This document shows positions 34,217-45,125 of a stretch of DNA of 64,000 nucleotides, piece after piece (position 1 is the first letter of the stretch; each line of letters starts with the position of its first letter). A model generated the notes under the pieces. The model had not been told where the DNA came from. It saw only the letters and a program-made list of their open reading frames with translations, and made no database searches. Location: the NCBI GenBank assembly GCA_948567375.1, contig OX419756.1, forward strand, positions 24,468,552 to 24,532,551, in the 5' to 3' direction. The DNA comes from Lunularia cruciata. Taxonomy: Eukaryota; Streptophyta; Marchantiopsida; Lunulariales; Lunulariaceae. A program made the position numbers and the translations under genes.

Positions 34217-37200
34217 CTACCTTCTATGATACATCTTCAACTTATTATGGTTAATCCTATCAAAGTGTATTCCTCCCAACTCCGTGAGATCATAGGAATA
34301 ATTGCCCCACACCTTCTCCACTATGAAAGGTCCAAAGTACTTAGGCAAAAACTTCTTTTGCACTCTCTTGAATTGAATAGAATCAAACAACATTACCCTA
34401 TCACCTTCTTTGAAAGGCTCCACCTTTTTCTTGCCTTGCCTCTTGTTATAGCTCTCCTTTTTTTTTTCCCCTTTGGGCTTGCTCCACTCAAACCATAGCA
34501 ACTACTCTTGCCTCTTCCAACTCCATGAGTTGATCCTTCCTTGCCTTCTCTACATCACCTCCTTGTACTTTCTTCAATCTCCTATGAATGCTTTGGAAGG
34601 TAGGAAGATCAAAGTGAATAGGTAAGGTAGACTTAATACCATATACCAATTGAAATAGAGACTATCTGGTGGAAGTCTTCATGGTTGTCCTATACTCCCA
34701 CAAAACTGCATGAATCCTCTTGTCCCAATGATGTTTAGCCCCCTCCATTTCTCCATCTTTGGCCAACATCATGCACAAGGTCTGATTGGTTCTCTCTGCC
34801 AAGGCATTGGAATTTGGCTTATAGGATGTAGTTTCTCTATGTGTGATAGAGAAATTTCGTAGCATGGCTGTAGTAATGCTTCCTGTAAACTCTCCTCCTC
34901 TATCAAAAACCAACTCCAAAGGGCATCCAAACCTAGTGATAATGCGTTCATAAAGAAATCTACCAACTTCATCTTCATTCTTGTCCCTCAATGATCTAGC
35001 CTCAACCCACTTAGTAAGGTAATTAGTAACTACCACAATGTACTGATTGTTCCTTGGGGTTCTATTAAGAGGACCTACAAAATCAATTCCCCACTTCTCA
35101 AAATGTCCTAGCAATGGAATTGATCTAAGTGGTGGAGTGGGTGTACGCTTTCTAGCAAAAGCTTGAGAAACATGACAAGTCTTGCAATAATCAAGATAAT
35201 CCTTGAAAATCCCTCTCCAATGGTAACCTGCATCTAGAATCTTGAAAGCAGTCACCTTTTTTGCGAAGTGTCCTCCACATACTTAACCTTCATGAAACTC
35301 CTTTATGAGTAGGATAGACTCTTCTTTACCCACTGCTCTTCAAAGTAGACCATTTGCTCCTTGGTGAAAAAGAATATCCTCCACCATTGTGTAAGGTGTA
35401 GATCTTGCTCAAGGGCCTTCCTCTCCCTAGCATGCATCCCTTCTGGATAGTTACCTCTTGTCACAAAATCCACAATCTCTTTGTTCTCCATTGGAACATC
35501 TTGAGTGACTGAGATTTTCATGAGCTCCTCATCCAGGAAGGAATCATCCACTGGCTCATCTCCATCATGATCATAGGCTCTAGATAACAAATCAGCATTA
35601 GCATGTTTCTTTCCAGGCCTATCCTCAATGGTGTAGTCATACTCAGACAAGAGTATCATCCACCTTGCTAGTCTCCCTTCAACATTAGGCTTGTTGAAGA
35701 TGTACTTCAAAGCCTTGTGATCAATGACAATGGTGGCTTTCCCTCCAATCAAGTAGTGTCTAAACTTCTTGAGACAAAAGATCACTGCCAACCCTTCTCT
35801 CTCTGTGACACAGTAGTTCTTCTCTACTGAAACCATCTGCCCACTAGCATAAGCTATTGGATGTTCATGCCCATATTGGTCTAATTGACTAAGAGTGCAT
35901 CCTATAGTTACATTATAAGCATCCGTGTAGAGGACGAAAGGCTTACTCCAATCAGGTTTAGCAAGAATTGGAGCTACAACAAGGGATTGCTTGAGCTCCT
36001 CAAAAGCTTTGAGAGCCTCCTTGTCCTCCAAAATCACCATGTAATCTACACCCTTCTTCATGTAGATGGTCATTGCATAATCTTTGTTGGAAAATGAGAA
36101 GATGAACCTCCTATAGTATCCAACCATCCCCAAGAATTGGCGTAACTTTGTCAAGCTTGAAGGGAATGGAAGGTCTAAGATTTTCCTCACCTTCTTAGGA
36201 TCAACTGCTATTCCATCCTTGGAGATGATGTGCCCCAAAAGTAGACCTTCTTCACATCCAAAAATGCACTTCTTAGGGTTGAGTGATGCATTTGCCTCAT
36301 CCAAGCGTTGCAAGACCTTGATTAGGTGCTCAAACTGCTCTTCCTTGCTCCCATAGACACAAAAGTCATCAATGAAGTCTCTCACAAATTTCCCAATGAA
36401 AGGTTCAAATACCTTGTTCATGAACCGTTGGAATGTGGCTAGAGCATTGCAAAGTTCAAAAGGCATGACCTTGAAAGCATAAGTTCCCCAAAGTGTGGTG
36501 AATGTGGTGTGTTGTTGATACTGTGGTGCAATCTTGATTTGGTTATATCCACTATAACCATCTCCAAAATTGTACCTCTCATGACCTGCAACCTCCTCCA
36601 AGATCTCATCAATGAATGGCAATGGATAGTTGTCCTTCTTGGTAACAGCATTGAGCTTCTTGTAATCTACACATACCCGAAGCTTGCCATTCTTTTTCTT
36701 CACAATGACAATTGGAGACACCCATTCTGAATTCTCTATCTCAAAGATAAATCCAGCCTCCTTGAGCTTATCAATCTCCTCCTTCACAACCAAAGATATT
36801 GGTGGGCTAATGCAACATTGTTTTTGGTGGATTGGTCCTGCATGTGACTCTACTTCTATCTTGTGCTCCTCCAAGGTGACTTCTTTCAAATCCTTGTAAC
36901 TGAAAGCAAAAACATGGATGAACTTGCGGAAAATCTCCTCAAATCTCACCTTCTCCTCCTTGGTAACATTTGGGCCATACTTGAGGGTAGCTAACCTTCT
37001 CTCTACCTCCTCAAGTGTCAATGGTGATTTATCTGGGTCCTTCAAAACCTCTGGCTTAGGTGCAAAATCCATAGGACACAAAGGATGCACATTTGAATGA
37101 GATTCAGATGCATCTTCCTCTGTGGAAGTCTCCTCTTCCATGCTTGTGTCCACACCTAAAGCTCCTTCTTCAGAATCTGATTCCCAATAATCAGAAGATG

Positions 37201-37276
37201 GTGTATCTGAATGTGAAGTGTTGGTGGTGTTAGTCACAGGAACTGTGACTCTATGGTTTGATGGCCCAATCCTCAA
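34217..37276 (-). pseudogene. pol: RT-RNase H-integrase of A3 (nearly complete)
   Basis: 37276-35303 is one open frame of 657 codons: acidic linker, RT with VCVDYKKLNAV, GYSGYNQIKIAP and catalytic FIDD, and RNase H with LYTDAYN, EREGLAV, IDHKALK and HANADLLSR. A one-base loss near 35412 shifts the frame and a TAA near 35284 follows. Integrase core 35255-34662 keeps GIDFVGP, DRGGEF and ALAERTNQ, but the last zinc Cys is Ser (CKTCHVSQ). The C-terminal domain is at 34501-34217, ending MYHRR. It is the best template in the window for the family's pol layout. Confidence 0.9.
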
Positions 37277-37291
37277 GTAACCTTTGTACCA

Positions 37292-39038
37292 TCAATCAGT
37301 TATGCATGCTGCTCTCAACCATGGCCTCCCAAGAAGTAAGTCATAGCTTGAATCCTTCAAGACTTGGAAAGTCATGAGATTTTGAACTCCCAGAACTGAA
37401 ACTATCACTTTATCCATCACCCCTACTGGTTGAACTTGTTGCTTGTTTGCTATGCTCACCACAAATGTTGAAGGTCTTGAGGGTATCATACCCAACTTCT
37501 TCATCAACTTTTCTAACATGACATTTACTGCTAATCCTCCATCAACCAATGCATCCTTGATGTTGTGACCATTCACTCTCACATCAATCTTGGAGGCATA
37601 TTCACAAGCCTCCCATGGTGTTGGCTTGGCATCCTTCACCCCCATTGATATTGGAGCTTTTGCTTTCTTCATCGTCTTGCTCCTTGTAGAACTCAAACCA
37701 CCTCTAAGCTCCTTTCTCAAGGTAGGGTTCAAAGCAATCAATTGGCCCACTATGATGTTAGCCTTGTGACTACCAACATCCTCCAACACATTGTAGTTCC
37801 ATTGTTGCTTTGAGATCAAGAAGTCCTCCATCCCCAACTTCTTCCTTGGAGTCTTTGTTGTTGATAAGGTTGAGGTGCAAGTGCTCCTAGTAGACATAGG
37901 AGTATCCTTGCTTAGAGTAAATCCTTGAGAAGAGTGAACATCCTTTGCAAAATGAGCTCTCTTTTTCTCTTGTGCCAAAAGCTCCAAATTAAGACCCTTG
38001 GAGTTTGATCACTCTCCCTTCTCATACTTGCTCTCAACCACATCTATCAATGCTATCCCCTTACCTTTGTTGGGATTAGGAGCCACTTGGGTTTCACTAC
38101 CTCCCTCTTTCCCTCTATTGGCTCTCTCATAACCCCTTCCTCCATGGTAAGTGGAATTTGGGCAATTCTTTTGGATATGGCCTCTTCCTCCATAGCCAAA
38201 ACAATTTCTATCATTGAAATTGTTGGCTGGTTAGCCTCCTCTATATGGATAGTTTGCATAACTCCTAGGCCCTCTCCCTACATTTTGATCCACCTCTCTC
38301 TTCTCCCATAGTTGCACCACGTTGATCTTGAGATCCGCAAGTTGTTCTGTGATGGTTTGAAGTGGATCCTGGTGCAAGAATTGGAGCAACTACTACTTGT
38401 GGTGCAACCCTTGCCACCAAAGTATCAGAAGTTTCACCATACTTGTAGCCTTGAGGGGGATGCACAATCTCCTTCACCACCAAATCACTCTCATCCTCTT
38501 CCAAACTCTCCTCCATACAAATTGCGATCTTGATGGCTTCAACCTTGGAAGAAGGTTTCTCATATCTCACCTTGCTTCTAATGTGTGCTCTCAACCCTCC
38601 CACAAAATTCTTGGTGAACATGGCCCCTATGCCAATCATTGTAGTCTCCACATCATCCCTACCCTTCCTCAACACTATGCAAAATCTGGACTCTATCTTT
38701 TCCACTCTTTCCACATAGACTCTCACTTTCTCTCCATCTCCTTGCTTGAGAAATGTAACCTCACTCATTAATCTCTCATAACTCTCATCAGGAAGAAAGT
38801 TCTCAATGAGTGCTGAAGTCAAAGTCTCCCAAGACTCCTCTTCCCCATCTCTCCTCTCTCTCTTTTGGTATTCTGACTCATACCATGTAAGTGTTGCATC
38901 CTCAAAGAAATCTGGTAATAATGAGGCCCACTCATTCTTCCTCCTCTCATTTTTTCCTATGAAAACTCTCTTGAAGTCTCTCACAAAGGCCTCCACATCT
39001 TCTCCATCCTTGCCAAAGAAAACCAAAAGTTTCCCCAT
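37292..39038 (-). pseudogene. gag: gag and protease of A3
   Basis: Starts MGKLLVFFGKDG at 39038. Unlike A1, the frame runs through the RERRDGEEESWETL region without a shift, to about 38400. The nucleocapsid knuckle near 38190 is damaged (CFGYGGRGHIQKNC, second Cys to Tyr). The second part, 37987-37292, includes the protease with VDGGLAVNVM (Ser to Leu) and LLLGRPWL. There is no stop after the QQV motif here, so in the ancestor gag and protease were one frame. Confidence 0.85.
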
Positions 39039-39260
39039 CTTAACCTCTCATTATCTTTCTTTCTCTCAAAATTTTTTTTCTCTCACTCCATAACTATTAG
39101 AGTATGTACATGACTAACACCGTTTGAGAGTAAACCACCCTAGGGAACACAAGAAGGCTCTGGTTGCTCCAAGATTTCTATAGTAACATCAAATTCTAGA
39201 GGGCATATTAATCAAACCCTCATGGATAGTTATCCATAAGTTGAAAGATTATCTCCATCA

Positions 39261-39694
39261 CTAATCTTGAGAACTAGCTGATGAAGGTGGTAGTATTTTT
39301 GTAGCTGTACTAAGACTCTCTCCAAGATCCTTCACTAGAGTCTCCAAAAGTGATTTTACTCCACTACACTCATGTCCTTTTGGAAGTCCTTCAACTCCAC
39401 AAACCTCACACAACTCCTTGGTCTTAGATCTTCTCCCTCCCAATCTTGGTGAAGAAGGTCCAATATGCAAACCCAAGTCAAGTAAGCCTCTCCTTTCCCT
39501 CAATCTCTTGCTCTCAAAGGTCAATGGACATGAACTTACCTTATGTCTATTCTCTCCACATAGAAAGCACTTAGACTCACTCTTTCCTCCAAGTGGTGTA
39601 GGTTTTTGGATCCTCTCAACACTCTCTTCAAATTCTATTATAAACTCCCTTTTCCTCCAATCCACCCCTACAATCACCTCAAACCCTTGGGGAA
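39261..39694 (-). pseudogene. Pre-gag zinc-knuckle ORF of A3 (start removed)
   Basis: Homolog of the A1 ORF at 4762-5259. Knuckle CFLCGENRHKVSSC (Gly to Arg before His) and the second cluster CEVCGVEGLPKGHEC are kept, and it ends SSASSQD. The N-terminus is cut by the deletion that joins it to the 5' LTR remnant near 39701. It is the third copy showing this ORF between LTR and gag. Confidence 0.65.
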
Positions 39695-39701
39695 CCTTAA
39701 T

Positions 39702-39863
39702 TCCTCTAAAGTAAGATCCCCTCTATCTTAGCTATGACTAACTTTAGCTAACCATGACTAATATAGAACCATCCTTTATCTCTATATAAATAATATCTCT
39801 TAAGTACTTGTAATACCAAGCTAAATATCACAATACCACACACATGCACAAATGGGTGTTACA
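39702..39863 (-). repeat. 5' LTR remnant of A3
   Basis: Only the first 162 bp of the LTR remain (TGTAACACCC at 39863 down to the TTTAGAGGAA region). The rest of the LTR, the primer site and about 1 kb of leader are deleted. The breakpoint differs from the one in A1. Confidence 0.85.
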
Positions 39864-39867
39864 GACC

Positions 39868-40204
39868 CAACCACTAAGTCAAGGATTCCTTCACATGGGC
39901 TTTCCTTGGACTATAGAAAAATCCAAAACAAAAAGCCTCATTGGTCCAAGAGTCCTCAACTCTTTTCTCAAAGCCAAACACCTAGAAATAATACCAAGTC
40001 AATATAATAGAATCCAAAATAATGGCACTCATCTTTTCCACTTCCTCTTAAATAAGGTCCCCTCTATCTTGACTATGACTTACTTTAGCTAATCATGAAT
40101 AATGCATACCCATCTTTTATCTCCATATAAATAATATCTCTCAAGTACTTATAATACCAAACTAAACATTATAATAGCACATACATGCACAAATGGGTGC
40201 TACA
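39868..40204 (-). repeat. 3' LTR of A4, proximal half (second piece)
   Basis: Continues the LTR from 33498 and ends at GTAGCACCC (minus) at 40204, a decayed TGTAACACCC. The integrase C-terminal region follows. Confidence 0.8.
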
Positions 40205-41444
40205 TTTACTTTTGGACTAAAATTTCACTTTGGCCTCAAAGTGAAGGTCTCTCTACCTTCTATGATACATGTTCAACTTATTATGGTTAAGCCTATCAAA
40301 GTGTCTTCCTCCCAATTCCTTGAGATCATAGGTGTTATTGTTTCACACCTTCTCCACTATAAAAGGTCCAAACTACTTAGGCAAAAACTTCTTTTACACT
40401 CTCTTGAATCAAATGGAATCAAACAACATTATCCAATCAACTTCCTCAAAGAGCTCCACCTTCTTCTTGCCTTGCTTCTTGTCATAGCTCTCCTTTTGTC
40501 TCCTTTGGGCTTGCTCTACTTAAACCATAGCAATTTCTCTTGCCTCCTCCATGAGTTGATCCTTCCTTGACTTCTTTGCATCACCTCCTTGTGCTTTCTT
40601 CAATCTTTTATGAATGCTTTAGAAGGTAGGAAGATCAAAGTGAATAGGTAAGGTAGACTCAATACCATATACCAAATGAAATGGAGAATATCTAGTAGAA
40701 GTCATCATAGTTGGCCTATACTCCCATAAAATTGCATAAATCTTCTTGTCCCAATGATGTTGAGCCTGTTTAATTTCTGCATCTTTGGCTAACATCATGC
40801 TCAAGGTTTTATTGGTTCTTTCTGCCAAGCCATTGGAATTTGGCTTAAAGGATATAGTTACTCTATATGTGATAGAGAAATGTTGTAGTATGGCTATAAT
40901 GATGCTCCTTGTAAACCCTCCTCCTCTATCAGCAACCAACTCCAAAGGGCATCCAAACCTAATGATAATGTATTCATAAAGAAATTCACCAACTTCATCT
41001 TCATTCTTATCTCTCAATGGTCTAGCCTCAAGCCACTTGGTAAGGTAATCAATAATTATTACAATGTATTGGTTGTTCCTTACGGTTTTATTGAGAGGAC
41101 CTACAAAGTCAATTCCATACTTCTTAAAAGGGGCTAGCAATGGAACTAATCTAAGAGGGGGAGTGGAAGTAGACTTTCTAGCAAAAGCTTGACAAACATG
41201 ACAAGTTTTTCAATAATCAAGACAATCCTTGAAAATGCTACTCCAATGGTATCATGCATCTAGAATCTTGAAAGCAATCACCTTTTGTGCAAAGTGTCTT
41301 CCACACATTAAACCTTCATGAAACTCCTTTATGAGTAGGATAGACTCTTCCTTACCCGCTTCTCTTTGAAGTAGACCATCTGCTCTTTGGTGAAAAAAAT
41401 ATCCTCCACCATTGTGTAAGTTTTAGATCTTGTTGCAAGGGCCT
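40205..41444 (-). pseudogene. pol: Integrase part of A4 pol
   Basis: Minus strand. The integrase core at 41140-40619 is open: KYGIDFVGPLN, VADRGGGF (one residue off DRGGEF: the Glu is Gly) and LAERTNKTL. The C-terminal domain is at 40570-40220 in broken frames. The zinc-binding region is near 41190-41300 with a stop. It ends abruptly at the GGCCT duplication of L3. The core resembles A1 and A3 but is more diverged. Confidence 0.82.
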
Positions 41445-41723
41445 TGTGGTACCCACATTTTTTGTTTTTTTTCAAAATGGAGAAGAAGAAGTGTATAGAG
41501 AAGTCGGATTGCACTTGTATGACCAAAGAAGGCAAAGAAAAGAGTCTTCAGGATGAAACCCCAGGTAACGTGGCTTCGGGTCATAAGGCAAAGTACTCGG
41601 ACTTGCCGTATCAGCATGAAACCCAAAGTTGACTTTGGGTCAAGATGTAAAGAAGAAGCCAAAGACAAAGACGGAAAGAGAGAGAGACTTCATATCGGTC
41701 GGCGCGAGTAGATCCAAAGAACC

Positions 41724-41731
41724 TATAAAAA
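41724..41731 (+). promoter_or_regulatory. TATA box upstream of the LTR ORF in L3
   Basis: TATAAAAA in AACCTATAAAAAACTTC, about 280 bp from the LTR start and about 320 bp before the ORF. It is positionally equivalent to the boxes in L1 and L6. Confidence 0.45.
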
Positions 41732-42044
41732 ACTTCTTCAGAGTCGGTGTAATCAAGAAAGTACAAGGAAAGAAAGTAATGACCTCGGGATCAAGAAATT
41801 CTTGATAGTGATAGGCAACAACTTCACTAAATCAGAAATTTGAGAGGAGTAGTGACTGAAGAGTGACTGATTGGCACAGGACTATAAAATTACATGGTAT
41901 GCAAGAAGAAGGAGCAATGTCCAGTTGCTACCTGGTGCCTATTCAGAGTCGACCCAAAGTAATGCAAATTGCAAATCCCCAAGAAGAAGAGTGGGTTAGG
42001 ATTTCGGGGACGATCTTCCACAAGAGAAAAGTGAACAAGCATAC

Positions 42045-44455
42045 AATGGCACCAAAAGTGAGCAAGCAGAGTGCGGTGAGAGGGCTTGCAATTTTTTGAT
42101 TAGAAGCAATAGTGCGGATCAAGTCTTGATGAGACTTTGTATCACGTTCTTGGCCTGGAACTGGAATTTCAGTTTTCTAGGTTTCATGGTAGAAATTGCA
42201 TCAAGCAATTGCAAGGATGGGCCAAAACATGAAGGGAAGAGAGGGAATCCTGCTTGATGGACAAAGGTGGATTGGAGAGTAGTGTTGGGAAGGGAAGCCG
42301 GAGAGGTAGGAGGTACCACTTTCTATCAGAAGTGTGATGCTTTAGAAGAAACTGCCAAAGTTAGGAAGTTGTTCAATCGACCCCGCACTAAGAATGGGTA
42401 TAAGGTGGATAGTTATAGAGACCCTGAGCGGAGAGGAATTTTAAGCGCAATGATGGCCATGTTTAAACCAGAGCAAACCACGTATGTTACTATGCAACAG
42501 GGGGTGTTCTTTCACCAAATGTTTGTGGGAGAGGCAGTAGATTGGGCAAAATGCTTGCATCAGAGAGTGGGGCAAATGATTTCAGGATGGAGAATGGATA
42601 TGCCACCACACTTTTTTGTGCCATGTGTAGCACATTTTTATTTTGGGTTGAACTTACTGACTTTGGAAGAGCGAAGTCGAATGCGGTTGCACTTTCATCC
42701 AGATTTTTGCAAGGAAGCCGATGCAGATGAGCAATACTATATGGAGAGAGTGCGAGAGGGGGATAGGTACTACAAAGAGAGTAGGAGAGAAAAGATCATA
42801 GCAATTGACCTTCCAAGGGCGCGAAAGAGGGCCAAGTTTGAGAGTCATGCTGCTACAGTACAACCCCAGAAAGTTCCAAGGCTTAACCCAATGGCGGTGA
42901 TAGTGAAGTCGAAGGAAGTCATGCAGGAGGAAGAAGAAGAATCGGAAGGAGAAACCGGATTGAAGGGAGGAGTGTCTAGCAGAGAAGAGGAGTTTACGCT
43001 ATGAAGCAAAGAATCAAGTAGTGGCAATGAAGGCAAGGTGGAGGTTCAGCAAGTGATACAACCAATGAAAGAGGTCAGAAAGCCGAGTCCCAAAGTTTCC
43101 ATGATGGAATGGTGCAGTGAGAAGAAGAAGGAAGAAGTCAAAGCACAACCTCAAGCTGCCAAGAGTGACAATGCCCCGAGTGTATTAGCAGTGGGGCCCA
43201 ATAACCTTACTCAAAAAGAGGGAGAAAGTTCTGAGGAGGAAACTTTGAAGGTGCAAAGATCTCGACTTTGGAGCAAGGTACCGAATATAGAAGAGTCGGA
43301 ACCCGAAGTCCAAGCCAAGGATGCAAGATGCAAATGAGTGGACTATTTGTCCAAGGTAGTATGCCCGTTGTTGGCAATGTTGCAGCAGAAGAAGATGGAG
43401 ATGATAAGTGCCAAGCTCAATGTACCAGATGAATTAGCGGTGGTAAAAGTTTGGAGTGCCGAAACCTCGTTGTTACAAAGTAAGCTGACAAGAGTGGAGA
43501 TGGAGGTCAAAGAACTTTGGGTTGAGGAGGTTCTTTGGAGTAAGCACTTTGAGGTGACAAGGGAAGAGTTAGTCAAGAATCGTGAGGAAGTGAAGGAGAT
43601 GACTACGATGACTGTGGGATTGAAAGGAGAACTTGCAGCAGTGCATGTCGAGTTGATACACTCCAAGGCAATTGCTGCGGTGATGGAGCAAGAGTTGGAG
43701 AGCCTTAAGAAGAGGGCATCGAAGAAAGATCAGGCCTGGCAACAATAGTTGACAAAGCGTAGTAGAGAAGAAGATTGATTGAGAGGGTTGATGCAAGAGG
43801 TAGAGGAACAACTCTCTATGTATTGGAAGGAGAAGGAAGCATTAAAAGCTGAATTTGAAGATGAGCTTCAGATGTATCATAATGAATTGAAGAAGAGAGG
43901 AAGAAGGAGAAGTTTATGGTGATGAAAGAAACTAGTGAAGTAGAAGGTGTCGTCAATGAAATTAAGGCCATGCTGAGTACAGAAGTGAAATGTAAACTCA
44001 AAGAAGCGAGGTTGCATGAGCTAAAGTTGCTAGTGCAGGAAACGCGCAAGCGGAAGGCAAAGGATACCAAGTTAAATAATCTTTTAATCCGGCTGCGAGA
44101 TCATGTAGATAGGAAGATGTTAGAGGTGGGGAACAATGTGTGTCTCAGACTAGACCTTATTAGGACAGAGTTAGCTAAACTTCGTAGTGAGGTAGAAGAA
44201 GTACAAAGACCCAAAGTAAGAGAAGTAGGAGTGCAAGTGTCTTCAGATTTGACATTTGACACTTTAGAGAAGAGTGGGTTGGAAGATAAAGTAGTAGAAA
44301 GGTTACCCAAGACCTCAATTGTAGATCATAGTGAAGAAGTTCTAGAATTAATAGAAGAGTTAGGAGTTATGAGACCTGAAGATAAAGTAGTAAGTGAGGT
44401 TACTTCGGGATCGGGTTTGAAAGCCGATGACGAAGTAGACATCAGATCGGAGTAG
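42045..44455 (+). pseudogene. LTR ORF of L3 (about 800 codons, three main pieces)
   Basis: Possible start MAPKVSKQSAVRGLAI at 42045, followed by a stop and a shift. The main domain is open at 42267-43004 (WRVVLGREAGEVGGTTF, RTKNGYKVDSYRDPERRG, KPEQTTYVTMQQGVFFHQMF, PPHFFVPCVAHFYFGLNLL, HFHPDF). An acidic part follows at 43038-43335, ending at a TGA. Coiled coil runs 43338-43748 and 43916-44455, with VDYLSKVVCPLLAMLQ, LHELKLLVQETRKRKAKD, VDRKMLEVGNN, and the tail EVDIRSE then stop. Retention of frame over hundreds of codons in a diverged copy suggests past selection. Function unknown. Confidence 0.6.
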
Positions 44456-44972
44456 TAATAGATTTGAGAGAGGAAGAGGCAGAAATGAAGAGGTGCAATC
44501 GAAGTCAGATCATTCTGTGTGTTGGATCTTGAGCAATGCCTTGACAGATCTGAGAGGAATTGTACTGTTGGTAGTATTCTGCAGTTGTAAGTGCAGCGTG
44601 AAGTTGATGTGAAGCAATTTTGATCAAGGAAGTTGTGCCTTCAGTGGAGGGGTGGAACACAATTCTGAGGCAAAGTCGTTTTGCAGTGAAGTGCCATTTT
44701 TGGGAGAGCCTGAATCATCACAATCAAGATTGTTTGGAAAGATTTGATGGAATTGTGATTACCGAGTGCTAACTTGTGACAAGACTGCAAGTCAGTGCTT
44801 GTTACTCTCTTCTGGATGTGGTTTCTACCTGAGAGATTAAAGACACAACCAAGAAGAACTGAAATTGTTACTTTGCTTTGTATTTAGACATTTTTGAGTT
44901 GTATCTTTGCGGGAACGAACTTTACTTACCTGATTACTGCAAAAATGATATCTGCCAGGTTGTCACAGGCCT

Positions 44973-45125
44973 TCCTCTCTCTAACATGCATCTCTTTTGC
45001 ATAGTTACCTTTTTTAACAAGGTCCACAATCTCCTTGTACTCCATTGGAACCCCTTGAGTGATTGAGATTACCATGAGCTCCTCATATGGGAAGGAATCA
45101 TCCACTAGTTCAACTCCATCATGAT
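44973..45125 (-). pseudogene. pol: Fragment of A4 pol between RNase H and integrase
   Basis: Minus strand, following the GGCCT duplicate. It reads VDDSFPYEELMVISITQ, then EYKEIVDLVKKGNY, as in A1 near 8990-9110. It shows L3 sits inside A4. Cut by L4 at 45126. Confidence 0.8.

Larger units (their letters stand above)
33499..39863 (-). mobile_element. A3: family-A Ty3 element inserted in A4's LTR
   Basis: Minus strand. Flanked by a perfect GACC (33495-33498, 39864-39867). It has a full 3' LTR (33499-34168), pol, gag, the pre-gag ORF and only 162 bp of 5' LTR. The 5' LTR jumps straight into the pre-gag ORF near 39701, so the primer site and small ORF are lost. Its coding sequence is the least damaged of the family: RT and RNase H share one open frame. 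Confidence 0.9.
41445..44967 (+). mobile_element. L3: long family-B solo LTR with ORF
   Basis: 3523 bp from TGTGGTACCCACATTTTTTG to GGTTGTCACA. It is flanked by a perfect 5-bp duplication GGCCT (41440-41444, 44968-44972), with A4 pol continuing on both sides. It has no primer site, gag or pol. Here an LTR-type unit with TG...CA ends clearly contains the ORF (about 42045-44455). This is the cleanest long copy in the window. Confidence 0.85.
33147..45125 (-). mobile_element. A4: family-A Ty3 element, interrupted and 5'-deleted
   Basis: The 3' LTR lies at 33147-33498 plus 39868-40204 (split by A3). Then come the purine-tract region, integrase (40205-41444), L3, and a piece of the RNase H-integrase link (44973-45125), where L4 cuts it. 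The rest, including the 5' LTR, is gone. The left flank is GGAC (33143-33146). It landed in gag of B0. It is more diverged than A3 and so older. Confidence 0.8.

Noticed and set aside
41445-44967. L3 as a DNA transposon
   Set aside because: Ends are TG...CA with no inverted repeats, the duplication is 5 bp, and the same ends flank a primer site in B0. LTR origin fits better.
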